This document shows positions 8,447 through 18,400 of a stretch of 64,000 bases of DNA, piece after piece; the stretch's first letter is position 1, and every line of letters begins with the position of its first letter. The position numbers and the translations under genes are program-made. Source of the DNA: Burkholderia sp. 8Y (lineage in GTDB: Bacteria > Pseudomonadota > Gammaproteobacteria > Burkholderiales > Burkholderiaceae); NCBI RefSeq assembly GCF_902506145.1, contig NZ_LR733554.1:1-64000 (forward strand), given 5' to 3'. The notes beneath the pieces were generated by a model. It did no database searches. It saw nothing but the letters and a program-made list of their open reading frames with translations, and had not been told where the DNA came from.

Positions 8447-9752
8447 CTAATTCTCCAATGCTATGCGCAATTCCGGTGCGCGCGGTGCGCCGGCCGTCCA
8501 ACCCGCAGGAAGGAAGTCGTGCAAGCGTTCCGAACGAAACGCGCATGTTCGCCCAATTTTGTTACCAGGAAGGTGGTTTACCGCACCAACGTTTGCACTG
8601 CCAACGTGAGCGAACGTTCGGGACCGGAAACTGCTGCAGGGAGCGACGCGCAATCAGGCTTCGGCGCGCTAAGCGAAGCAGCACCCGCCTGCATCATGGC
8701 GACGCGGCTCAGAGCGGGACGCGCCAATCGAGCATCAAAGAAGCAGCGGGGGTTTTGGTAGCCTGTGCGCTGCGCATCCCACCCTACGTCATTCGCACGG
8801 ATGGACACGCCGATCTGGTCACCCAGATTCACGTGCCACTGATTGGCTGCTTATGGCCGTTGAACTGATACGACTTTCCCTGTCCCGCGGTCGGTTCTCA
8901 GTTTTCGGTTCATGAATTTACTGAGGGCGACGTAGTAGTACGTCTCGACTGGTCGGTCGCACTGATATCCGCGCGTTGGTTACCGCATTATTGTAGTCCG
9001 CCCTTTGAGCCTGCCGCTACCTAATCGCAAGTCGCATAGTCCAATCGCGGGTTACTCGGGTGTCCATGGTGATCTCTGGAGGTCAGTCACCACTGCATCA
9101 CAGGTCGAAACTATCTCCACATCCTTGCTCGCCCACCTTGCCGAAGCCTCGCCATGCCTAGGTCGGAACCCTCAGCAACCGATCACCTTCGCATAGTTGC
9201 GACCGGAGCATAGGGGTCGGCAATGCTAATCGGCGGCGCTCGGAAGCCGACGTTGAGGTACACAGGCTTGGCAACGACAGCTAATTGACGTGCCGCAGGC
9301 GCACGACGCTTGACCGGCGAGTCGGCTATGGCCGACATCCGCGCGTTGGGCATCGGGCGGGTTGCGCAGTTAACCAGCCGATCGAATGACCGCTTCATGG
9401 CGCAGCCGAGCCGCAGCAAGCGGCCGAACCCTGACCGACGAAGATCTGCCTTAGGGCAGGCCATCTGTCGGGGTTAGTATCAGTCAGAAGTCGCTAATGA
9501 AAAATAATCGGATGGCCTGGAAACGGACATTACGGGGCACGCAAGCATAACCAGCGGAACGATCCTAAACGGTGCTCCCGCTTGCCGAGCATCAGCAATG
9601 ACAATTAACAACGCAAGTATCGGGGCGTATCGAGCGCATACAGTTGGTATCATGGCAGCGGTGCAATCACTGAGCAATGAAGCCATGAATAGTCTTGACG
9701 TTGCTGCTGAACCCGCCATTCTTACCTCGGAAAAGTTTGACAACTTGACCGT
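8447..9752. other. About 1.3 kb without a convincing gene
   Basis: Several short open frames exist on both strands, but none has a good ribosome-binding site or recognisable family. One minus-strand frame (9480-9743, TTG start) follows the metalloprotease gene by 10 bp and encodes a Met/Ala-rich hydrophobic peptide. It could be a small real gene but cannot be supported. Confidence 0.4.
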
Positions 9753-10532
9753 TCATATGTGTCGGATAGCCGCGCCGCACTTTCTTACCCAGTCTCGTCC
9801 CGGCCAGCAGGCGGCCACAGCGACAGGAGTAAGAACGCAAAAGAGAATCGATATACTTCTCGAGAAATTATCATTGTTCCGCAACAACACTTTTGCGGCG
9901 GGGTAGACGAACAAATAAACCGCAAACAAAATTAGAAAAAAGCACTTTAGGGGCTTGCGATTTGCTCCTGCAATCCAGTACAGAACTATGAGCGTGCGCG
10001 AAAAGAAATGCCAGGTTGCAATAGACAACCACAAGCAGCCGACAGTTAAAACAAGCCACTGCGATACGCCCCAGGCAAACTGAATATGCCCAATATCACC
10101 GTGCCTTGAGATTGATCGAAGCCCGATGTAGCTTATCAACTCGGACAAATTCGTGACGTTGACCCAGAGACAAAAATAAAAAAGATACGGTCGCCCTACT
10201 ACACTTGGCGTGCGAAGCGCGCGTAGTGATACAAAATATAAAGATGAGGTCGCAATAAAGGGGCCCGCAAAAGCGATAAGTCCTATTACGTTTTTGGCAC
10301 CGAACAGGTGTATCAAGAAGTAATTCACGTGCTTATCAATGCCATCCAAGAAAATGACGTTTCTCCAGTCAAAGCTTCCATAGTCTATATCAAAAGGGCC
10401 AAGTTTATATCCAAGTAGCCACGCGGTGATCGAATGAGCGTACTCGTGCGGAAGAGCGGAAATCCAAAGCGATAGGATGAAGAAAATGGGGGATAATACG
10501 GCGAAAGCAACCGGGCGTTGTAATTTTATCAT
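9753..10532 (-). CDS. M50-like integral membrane metalloprotease
   Basis: The 259-residue protein has about six membrane segments. The first helix carries HEYAH (HExxH) at about residues 29-33, in WISALPHEYAHSITAWLLG. This is the zinc site of M50/site-2-protease-like membrane peptidases. A later helix contains NVTNLSELISYIG, which could supply the third ligand in place of the usual NxxPxxxLDG motif. Start choice: ATG at 10532 has GGAGAG seven bases upstream, better than the TTG at 10544. The gene begins inside the ankyrin-protein gene and overlaps it by about 128 bp in another frame. Possible substrates are membrane proteins, not deducible here. Confidence 0.65.
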   Translation of the reverse strand: MIKLQRPVAFAVLSPIFFILSLWISALPHEYAHSITAWLLGYKLGPFDIDYGSFDWRNVIFLDGIDKHVNYFLIHLFGAKNVIGLIAFAGPFIATSSLYFVSLRALRTPSVVGRPYLFYFCLWVNVTNLSELISYIGLRSISRHGDIGHIQFAWGVSQWLVLTVGCLWLSIATWHFFSRTLIVLYWIAGANRKPLKCFFLILFAVYLFVYPAAKVLLRNNDNFSRSISILFCVLTPVAVAACWPGRDWVRKCGAAIRHI

Positions 10533-11121
10533 CTGACTCTCCAACGCAGTTCAGCTCAGCCAACTTCCTATTGCCGCTTATGACCCGCGACGTTTCATCG
10601 ATTCCACGCCATTCGTCCGCTATTTGGCGCGCAGTCAGCCGATTCTTGTCTCTTATGCAAGGGTCAGCACGGTAGGATAATAGCAGAGCGGCCGTCTCTT
10701 CATTACCCGATGCGGCAGCGGCCATTAACGGCGTAACGCCGTCTTCGGTCGCCCGATTCGCGTCGGCACCGTGCTGGTGCAAACTTTCGATAATCGCAAG
10801 GCGACCTACCGTCGCAGCAATGATCGTGGCCGTAATGCCGCTGCTGTTCTCGGTATTTGCGTTCGCCCCTCGGATTAGCAAATACTCTACTACTTTGGCA
10901 TACTCATTGATTATCGCATAAGCCAAAGCATCCAAGCTTTTACCGTCCTTCGCGCCAATATCGGCCCCTTCGTCAACCTGGTGTTGCACTTTGGACAGGT
11001 CACCGAGTTCGGCAGCCAGCGCAAGCGGGCTTCTGTCAGTTGCTTTCCCGCAGGCAAATATGAACGGCAGCACGAACAATGCAATAGATCGTTTTCGTTG
11101 GCTGTCGATACAAGCAAGCAT
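10405..11121 (-). CDS. Ankyrin-repeat protein, probable lipoprotein
   Basis: The 238-residue protein has a hydrophobic leader ending in a lipobox-like IFAC (Cys24). Four or five ankyrin repeats follow (PLALAAELGDLSKVQHQVDEGADI; ALAYAIINEYAKVVEYLLIRGANAN; ATIIAATVGRLAIIESLHQHGADAN; PLMAAAASGNEETAALLLSYRADP). Ankyrin stacks bind other proteins. The start ATG at 11121 has an AGAGGA site just upstream. After the last repeat the frame runs about 45 residues into the start of the downstream metalloprotease gene. This suggests coupled expression and perhaps a functional pair (adaptor plus membrane protease), which is inference. Confidence 0.75.
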   Translation of the reverse strand: MLACIDSQRKRSIALFVLPFIFACGKATDRSPLALAAELGDLSKVQHQVDEGADIGAKDGKSLDALAYAIINEYAKVVEYLLIRGANANTENSSGITATIIAATVGRLAIIESLHQHGADANRATEDGVTPLMAAAASGNEETAALLLSYRADPCIRDKNRLTARQIADEWRGIDETSRVISGNRKLAELNCVGESDDKITTPGCFRRIIPHFLHPIALDFRSSARVRSFDHRVATWI

Positions 11122-11141
11122 CGGTTTTCCTCTCTCGTCAC

Positions 11142-12425
11142 GGAGGACAGCTGGGTTGAGCTTCCAACCGCTGCCGCCGCATGTGCTCGTTGGAGGATAG
11201 AACGATTCTGCGAACTATGAACACCAATTTTTGGGGAAGCCGGAACTTCCCACCCTAAGCGAGCCCCGCCTCGAGAGTTAAAGGACCGTTGGACTTCTCA
11301 CCGCGATTGGCGGCCGCACAGCTCGAACATACTCAAGACGCAATTGACATTACCCCAGCGCTCGTTCGAACGGCTCATTCCGATGGCTCGGGGGCGAATC
11401 CAAATTGGTTCCGACCTCGCTGTAACGTTCCAGCGACGCAGAGCTCTCCGTTCGGTGTGTTCCGACGGAGTCTTCTTGTGGCCTCCCTTCCCATAAGGTG
11501 CGTTGTTCTTTGACGAACAGTGTTGTGGTGCCGCCCCCCCAAGTTCTTACTGTTGCCGCACGAAATGGGGTGCCGTTTGACGTTCGCCTGCACGGCCTGG
11601 TCCAAGCCCGACATGCAGACGATTAACCATACCATGGCGATTAACGCATGCTATAGAGACGCGCGTGGTGGTCCATCGCAATCGAGCGCAGGAAGAGGGC
11701 CGAGGATCAGGCAGTCTTCCTGAAAACACTAGTAATCGCGGGAGCGTTGCACAGCGCCCGTCAGGAGCCGGCGCATGCATTCAGACCTTATGACCTTTCC
11801 GATCTTTGACCATCACAAGGGCAGAATGGATATCGACAAAGTGCGGCACCCGCCGACGCATATCGCGTCAGAACGCCACCGTCTTGTCTGATGCGATCGT
11901 CGAATACGCGGACCGCGCGATAGCCCCACGATTCGGCTTGCACCCCACCTTCCATTGAGCCGCCTTGGCGGGCGGGTTTGTGCTGCATGCGCAAGTCGAC
12001 GGGCGCGGCGCCTATTCGGGGCAAGCTCCACGACGCTGGTGTTGTCGACACGCAGTTGCTTGATAGCAGTACATCTGTTTTCATCAGTGACCAGCGGAAC
12101 GCTCGACGAGTCTAAGCCCCTGGATCGTTATGAGCATTGTTGTAGTACCTTTGCACTGAAGGATCCTCGACTCTCAATACAGCGATACGGCTACCCAATA
12201 GGACGCTTGCCGTTCAAAGAAAATAAAACTTTCTTGGCGCGATCCTTCGAAGAAAAACGTTCGCTCGTTCGCCTGACACTCAAGGAAATGCGCGTGTACC
12301 AGTGGAATACGATCGTCTTGTTCACCTTCTCCGCCGCCGCCGCGATGTGCCGGTTGCCGACGACGATCGCCTGCCGCGACGCCTTGGGGTGAATCGCGGT
12401 AAGGCGCATCCACGCCGAACACCAT
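11142..12425. other. About 1.3 kb of decayed or non-coding sequence
   Basis: No ORF here could be assigned. Frames at 11547-11780 and 11788-12084 on the minus strand, and 11955-12392 on the plus strand, are Arg/Pro-rich and look like chance frames in high-GC DNA. Immediately downstream of the antitoxin gene the minus strand encodes AIHPKASRQAIVVGNRHIAA in a frame without a start, which might be a relic of an unidentified gene. Confidence 0.35.
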
Positions 12426-12773
12426 TCAAGCCGCCTCGGCCTGTAACGTGAAATCAACGTGGATAGCATCGTAGGGAAAAATGATGTCGCCGTTGTCCGA
12501 ACGTTCCAGGACGCCAACATTGATTAGCGCGAGAACGTCATCATGCACGCGGCGGACATCGCGATCGACGCGTCGGGCAAGTTCTCGAATCGACATGGCC
12601 CCCGCGCCTGTCATCTTCTTGAGGATGTCCCAGCGCAACTGGGTGAGCGTCCTGAGCAACAGGTCGGGCGTTGCGAAGCTAATGAATTCGCCCTGTTCTT
12701 CGCCGCGCATGGCGGCTGCGAAACTTCGGGTGATGTCGTCGCGGGAGGCGATCCCAAGCGTTACCGTGGTCAT
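12426..12773 (-). CDS. TumA-like (HVO_A0114-type) HTH antitoxin
   Basis: The 115-residue protein contains a winged-helix DNA-binding core: LRWDILKKMTGAGAMSIRELARRV, then DVRRVHDDVLALINVGVLERSD and a short wing. This arrangement is typical of the MarR/ArsR-like HVO_A0114 family that partners TumE toxins. ATG at 12773 is preferred over 12788 because GGAGGG lies just upstream of it. It overlaps the toxin stop as ATGA (12770-12773), so it is translationally coupled behind the toxin. The expected role is to neutralise the toxin and repress the operon. Confidence 0.7.
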   Translation of the reverse strand: MTTVTLGIASRDDITRSFAAAMRGEEQGEFISFATPDLLLRTLTQLRWDILKKMTGAGAMSIRELARRVDRDVRRVHDDVLALINVGVLERSDNGDIIFPYDAIHVDFTLQAEAA

Positions 12774-13057
12774 TGTGCGGCCCTCCATTGGTCTACGTCT
12801 GACCAGAAATCTGCCATAAGCTGTTCCGGCGTCGTGAATGCATAGGGCGTCTCGACTTCGCCAACATGCTTATGGTCGCCCTTCCCGCGTTCGTTGTCGT
12901 AACGAAGCACGCATACGTTCCTCACGATGTACGCGGCACTATATTTGTAGAAGTGTGCGCTGCCCTCGACAGGTTGCGGAACCTTCCAAACAAGTAAAGC
13001 TGCAAATGACTGTTCATCGACGGGGACACGGCGTTTCAAGAGGCGGATTGCATTCAT
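12770..13057 (-). CDS. TumE-family toxin (DUF6516-like)
   Basis: The 95-residue protein reads MNAIRLLKRRVPVDEQSF, then LLVWKVPQPVEGSAHFYKYSA and VCVLRYDNERGKGDHKHVG. These segments are characteristic of TumE-type toxins. The start ATG at 13057 is placed next to a palindrome that would be the operator. A TTG 36 bases earlier would extend the protein across this palindrome and is less likely. Toxin-first order with a downstream antitoxin is unusual among toxin-antitoxin systems but common for this family. Biochemical activity is not visible from sequence. Confidence 0.7.
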   Translation of the reverse strand: MNAIRLLKRRVPVDEQSFAALLVWKVPQPVEGSAHFYKYSAAYIVRNVCVLRYDNERGKGDHKHVGEVETPYAFTTPEQLMADFWSDVDQWRAAQ

Positions 13058-13058
13058 G

Positions 13059-13093
13059 TTGACAATGATGACAACGCGCGCCGTTGTTGTCAA
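13059..13093. promoter_or_regulatory. Palindromic operator of the toxin-antitoxin operon (predicted)
   Basis: Nested inverted repeats lie directly before the TumE start. The outer arms are TTGACAA (13059-13065) and TTGTCAA (13087-13093). The inner arms are ACAACG (13071-13076) and CGTTGT (13082-13087) around CGCGC. This is the expected place for repression by the HTH antitoxin. Confidence 0.5.
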
Positions 13094-13210
13094 TCAAGCG
13101 GCCTAACCAGCGGTCCAAGCGGCGGCCTGTACAGCGGCTCAGGCGGCGACGCGAGCGGCGGTTCAAGCTCGACAAGTCGACTGACGCTGGCTCCCCTCGA
13201 GCGCCTCGCG

Positions 13211-14449
13211 GTGCCGCACGCGCTCTCCGGCGCCCATGGTGAAAACCGCGCGACGGCGTTCTGCTACATCCAGGCGAACCACGATCTCGATGCGGTGCGC
13301 GCGTATCTGAACCGCTTTCGCGATCAGCCGAAAACCTTGCGTGCGTACACCAAGGAGCTCGAACGCTTCTTATTGTGGGCGGTGGTGCTGCGCGGCAAGG
13401 CGCTCAGTGATCTGCGGGTGGAGGACTGTGAGGCGTACAAGGATTTCCTGAAAGGCCCGGATCCGCGCTTTGTGGGGGAGCGGTTCGCACGGCACTCGCC
13501 GCGCTGGCGACCCTTCGCCGCGTCGGCGGATGGATCGGCTTCGCTATCGCCCGAATCACAGCGGTACACCGTTCGAGTACTGCGGACCGCTTTCGCCTGG
13601 TGGGTCGATGTGCGCTATCTCGCCGGCAATCCATGGAAGGCCGTGAACGATCCGGTGGTGATCAAGCGAGAACGCGCGATGAGGATCGAACGGGCCTTGC
13701 CGGCGAATCTGTGGCGCAAGCTGCGTGATGAGCTCGATGTGCAAGCAGCAGAGGAGGGCGGGGCTACGAATGGTGCGCAATGGCGGGTCGTGCGTGCGGC
13801 GATTCTGTTGATGGGTGATTCCGGTCTGCGACGCGAAGAAGCCGCGAACGCTCGGCGCGAGGATCTGCGCCCTTCATCCTTTGGAACCCCCGAGCGACCG
13901 GTCTGGGAGCTGACCCTCGTCGGCAAGGGCCAGCGCGAACGCACGGTGCCGGTGAGCACCGCGACGCTGGGGGCGCTCCGCGCGCATTGGCTCGACCGGG
14001 GACAGGATTTTGACGGGGTGACCGAAGAAGACAAACACAGCGGGCCGCTGCTGAGCCCCGTCGTCATTCCGTGGACCGACGCGTCACGCCGGCGACATCG
14101 AGCTGGGCAATGTGGTGATGGGCAGCCTGCGAGCGAAGCGGGCTACACCGCCGACGGACTAAACCGGCTGATTAGTCGAATGGTCACCGAACTGGTTGAG
14201 ACGATGGATGACTTGAGCCTCGATGAACGGGTGCGACTGGGGCGAGCCAACGCGCACGCTTTCAGGCACACATTCGGCACCCAATCAGTGGCTGATGATG
14301 TTCCGGTAGATGTCGTGCAGAAAGTGTTGGGTCATGCGTCGCTGCAAACGACGACAATCTACGTTCAGGCAGAGAAGCAGCGAGTACTTGAAGAAGTGGC
14401 TCGCTACTATGCTGGCGCCGCAACGCCCAGCAATCGACGTGAACAGTGA
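13211..14449 (+). CDS. Tyrosine recombinase / phage-type integrase
   Basis: The 412-residue protein has an N-terminal SAM-like core-binding domain (about residues 25-150: KTLRAYTKELERFLLWAVV) and a C-terminal catalytic domain. Catalytic residues are visible: Arg in DSGLRREEAANA, Lys in VGKGQRER, HxxR in HAFRHTFGTQ, His in LGHASLQTT and the Tyr nucleophile in TIYVQAEK. The frame stays open upstream of the GTG at 13211 as a Gly/Ser-rich stretch with no good start, so the true N-terminus is uncertain. Members of this family are common on Burkholderiaceae plasmids and integrative elements. The dif-like palindrome 4.4 kb downstream could be its target or that of host XerCD. Confidence 0.85.
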   Translation: MPHALSGAHGENRATAFCYIQANHDLDAVRAYLNRFRDQPKTLRAYTKELERFLLWAVVLRGKALSDLRVEDCEAYKDFLKGPDPRFVGERFARHSPRWRPFAASADGSASLSPESQRYTVRVLRTAFAWWVDVRYLAGNPWKAVNDPVVIKRERAMRIERALPANLWRKLRDELDVQAAEEGGATNGAQWRVVRAAILLMGDSGLRREEAANARREDLRPSSFGTPERPVWELTLVGKGQRERTVPVSTATLGALRAHWLDRGQDFDGVTEEDKHSGPLLSPVVIPWTDASRRRHRAGQCGDGQPASEAGYTADGLNRLISRMVTELVETMDDLSLDERVRLGRANAHAFRHTFGTQSVADDVPVDVVQKVLGHASLQTTTIYVQAEKQRVLEEVARYYAGAATPSNRREQ

Positions 14450-14614
14450 ACCGCATGCTCATGATGGTTGAAGTCCGACGGCGCGCCACGAACATCACAA
14501 GGGTCAGTCTACCGTCGTGTGCGTCACCCATTGCGCTTAAGCCCCGAATCGACTGCTTCAAAAACTTGCACATTATCGAGCTTGCGAACTAAGCGAGCCG
14601 TGCCTTTTGACAAT

Positions 14615-15406
14615 ATGCCAATCGACCTGACACCATTCGAGCACGGCACGCTTTGCTTCGGCAACACGTGGTCTATCGCTGACGAGTCTGCTCTCGCACT
14701 AAACATCGCCCGGGTGGCGCTGGGGCAGGACCGACATATCCAGAAGATCTTGGCTGGGGCTTCACTCGCGGCGCCGCCGACAACGCCGCGCGCTGGTGCA
14801 AGTGCTGTCAAGCTCCTTACTGTGCCTGCCGGCCAAGATCCTTGGCACCGCGACGGTTGGATGTTTCAAGTACTTTCTTGGATCGCAGCCTATCGCGCGT
14901 CGCCGACTAGCATCATCCGCGCACCCCAAATGATTTCGGCACAGAAGGGGTTCGATGGCCTTGAGTTATTGGTCGATACGGCGAGCGGCAAAATCAAGGG
15001 CGCGGTGATCTTCGAGGACAAGGCAACGGACGACCCGCGGACAACCATTCGTGACAAGGTATGGCCGGAATCTGCTGCGCTCGAATTGGGCGAAAGCGAG
15101 AACGTGCTGGTGTCGGAGGTGGTCGGCTTGCTCGCAACTCGGCCAGACATAGACTCAGACGCCGCGATAGAACGCGTCTTATGGGATGACGTTCGGCGAT
15201 ACCGCATCAGTATTACGGTGGGAGACACCCACGCCAGCGAGCAGGGACGACGACGACTATTCGATGGATACGACACGGTTGCGAGCGGGGAGGCTCATCG
15301 TCGTCGCGCCGAGACACTCCACGTATTGAACTTGCGCGCGTGGATGCAGACGCTTGCAGAGGAGGCAATCGCTGCCATTCACGACGAGGTGAAAAAGTAT
15401 GTTTGA
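14615..15406 (+). CDS. PD-(D/E)xK nuclease-like protein of a two-gene helicase system (HamA-like)
   Basis: The 264-residue protein contains a likely nuclease core: KGFDGLELLV (Asp114, Glu117) followed by GAVIFEDKATDD (Glu134, Lys136), matching the D/E ... E-x-K pattern of PD-(D/E)xK enzymes. It overlaps the large helicase gene by 8 bp, so the two are translationally coupled. Gene order, sizes and helicase type match Hachiman (HamA nuclease plus HamB helicase). A link to AbpAB or another nuclease-helicase system is not excluded. The ATG at 14615 is chosen because conserved-looking sequence starts there. The frame is open from 14468, and a GTG at 14594 is possible. Confidence 0.6.
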   Translation: MPIDLTPFEHGTLCFGNTWSIADESALALNIARVALGQDRHIQKILAGASLAAPPTTPRAGASAVKLLTVPAGQDPWHRDGWMFQVLSWIAAYRASPTSIIRAPQMISAQKGFDGLELLVDTASGKIKGAVIFEDKATDDPRTTIRDKVWPESAALELGESENVLVSEVVGLLATRPDIDSDAAIERVLWDDVRRYRISITVGDTHASEQGRRRLFDGYDTVASGEAHRRRAETLHVLNLRAWMQTLAEEAIAAIHDEVKKYV

Positions 15407-18400
15407 CGCTGACACGGTTTCGCTAATCAAGCAAGCGCCCGCATTGCCAGGACTCGATCTCCAGAACCTTCCACGGCGTCTCACGGATGCGTATGCAACG
15501 CTCGTGTCCGCGCGGATACGTCTCCGGACGGTCGTAGACGATCAGCCGCTTCCCGATGATATCCAGAAACTGGTACGCGACACCAACCGGCTCGCATTTT
15601 CGCAAGAAGCGCTTGTCTCCGCATTGGGCGATAGAGAGAATCGTGCGGCAGCGGCCTTCGTCGGGGGAGCGGCACACCACGTCGCGTTACTTGCCAACAA
15701 GATCGGTCAACGATCCCCGCGACCTAGTCGACTCTTGTTGGAGAGCATCCCGCCTGAAGTATCCGCGACGCTATTGTTCTTGATCGCTGAATCCAGCGCG
15801 GATGCCGGAGAGATGGCAAAGGCTATCGTGGTCGACACGGATGACGTTGTTGAAGCCGCGCTCCTTGACGCAATCGCTCAACTTGCAAACGGGCGCCTGG
15901 AACCAATACTGTCCGCAGAATTGCCCGTCGCTGGGCAGATACTCTTCGGAAATCAACAGGAGCAAGCTGTTCGAGCCCTATACTTCATGTTGCTGCAAGG
16001 CGTCCGGCATCTAGCAGAAGAACTGCTCGGTCGCACCAGTGACGATTTGGTCCCCGTGAAGGGCAGTGGCCGACAGTTTTTTAAGCACGTGAAGTCGCTC
16101 TGCGTGGAGCCCTTAAGCAGCGCCGATGATGGTGATGACCTGCCGTTTAGCGTGTATCCAGGCCCGAGGCACCTAGCCTCACTTCTTTCCTCGGCAGCGA
16201 GAGATCTGGCTGCGTCAAGTCTTGTGGAGATTCCGCCACCGACGGGACTGGATGGGGGTGATTGGATTGAACTTAAAAAGACGATCGCCACGCGACGTCC
16301 CTATCTGTGGCGTAACCATCGGCAGGCTATCAAAGCGGGGTATCTGACGCCCGGCGTGTCGGTCGCCGTAAGTTTTCCAACGGGCGCCGGGAAGTCTACG
16401 CTCGCGGAACTCAAGATCGCCACCGCGCTTCTTCGCAACAAAAAAGTGGTGTTCCTAGTTCCGACTCTCGCCTTGGTCGACCAAACGGCAAATTCGTTGC
16501 GGGAAACATTTCCTGCCGCCGATGTCTTGCGTGACACCGGAGATGTCGTCCTCAGCGATGATGTTAACGATCGCTTGTCCGCGATCTCAGTGATGACGCC
16601 CGAACGGTGCCTTGCAATGATCAGCTTTGCTCCGAATCTCTTCGGTGGCGTTGGTTTGCTCGTCTTCGACGAGTGCCATCTTCTTCACCCTCGCTCTAAT
16701 GATTCCAGTCGGCGTGCCATCGACGCAATGTTGGCAATCTTAAATTTCGTCAACTTGGCGCCTGATGCCGATCTCCTGTTTTTGTCCGCGATGATGATGA
16801 ATACAGGCGAAATGGCCGATTGGATAGGTGAACTCACCGATCGTCCCGCTTTGCCGCTCACACTGACTTGGAAGCCAACCCGACAGGTGCGGGGATGCGT
16901 TGTATATGGCGATGAGGAAATCGCGAGTCTAAACCGGCTCTTGCGAGAGACCAGGGCTCGCGTCAATAACGTCAATCCGCCAGTGGCGCTGACGAGGCAG
17001 CTCACGGTCAATCCATTTGGGTTTTTCTGTCTGCACCAAACGTGGCAGTCCAAGTCCAGAAGCGACTATGCGCTGCTGCCATTGCTGGAAGGGACAGTTA
17101 CGCTTGCGACTGGAACGTTCAAAAACAAGGACTGGTATTTGACCCCGAACGGCAATCGTGTCGCGGCGGCAATCGCAGAGGCAACGGCGCGCCAAGGGCT
17201 AAAGACGCTTGTGTTCACGCAGACCGTGACGCTCGCGAATAGCGCAATGGAGAACATATCAGAAGGGTTGGGCGAGGGGGCCTGCGTCCTGACTGATGCC
17301 GAGAGCGACCTCTATCGAACAGCGGTTGATGAGTTGGGTGACGCAAGCTGCCTTTACATTCGAGTAGCCGAGCCGAACCTCCTGCTTTCTTCCAGCGTCT
17401 GTCACCACGGGCTATTGTTGCCTTCGGAGCGGCATCTGCACGAGTCGCTGTTCAAGCGGAGGGATGGGGTCAATGCAATGGTTGCGACGTCTACCCTTGC
17501 ACAGGGGATGAACCTCCCCAGCGAAGTAGTCATTATCGGCGGAGACAGTCGGTTCGATCCGGGCGCGGAAAAGATGGAGCGACTTGAAGCTCATGAGTTG
17601 CTCAACGCTGCCGGAAGGGCGGGAAGAGCGGGGGAGGCGTCTCATGGATTTGTCCTTGTTGTACCGAGCAAGGTCGTCGATTTTGACAACAAGAAAAGTA
17701 CGATACACGGCCACTGGACAGACTTGCAGGCCATTTTTTCGCAGAGCGATCAATGCCTCACGATCGACGACCCAATGACTGCTTTGTTGGACGATCTTCA
17801 CAACAATATTGAAGCATCGCCGATGGCAAAGTATCTATTGCGACGGCTTCCGGTTAATTCGTCTGTTGCGTCTACCGAGAACGATGAGCCAGCTAGGGCC
17901 ATGCTGGCCCGATCGTTGGCTGCTTTTCGCGCGAGACAGGCTGGCAATGCAGAATGGATCAAATCACGAATTGATGCGGCGATGTATCGACGGAGCCTTG
18001 ATCCCGACACGCCGATGGTGCTGACGTGGGCTGATCGGTTGGCAGCATCGGCCGGAATTCCTGTGGCGATCGTACGCGAACTTGGAGCGCCGCTACAGCA
18101 CATCGATCCGAGTGCAAGCGTCTCCGATTGGTTCGAATGGCTCGCCAATTGGCTGACGCAACGCTCGCATTTGATTCCGACGCTCGTTCGCCAAGAGAGC
18201 CTTGAAGGAATGTTCGGAACCGAATATAAGAAGCTGCACGATGATCAAGCGAAGGGCGCTCACGTTGTCGGGCCCATTTGCGCCCTCCTTCGCCGCTGGA
18301 TGGCGGGTGACTCGCTAATGGAGATCGAGCAAGCCTTCGATACTGCGAAGGGAAAAATCGGAAAATGCAAGAATGCTCGCGAGTTCGTCGTGCGTCTGTT

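Noticed and set aside
13100-13210. Gly/Ser-rich extension of the integrase frame, considered as a fusion domain
   Set aside because: The open frame continues into the antisense of the toxin gene and has no start; probably a flexible or truncated N-terminus.
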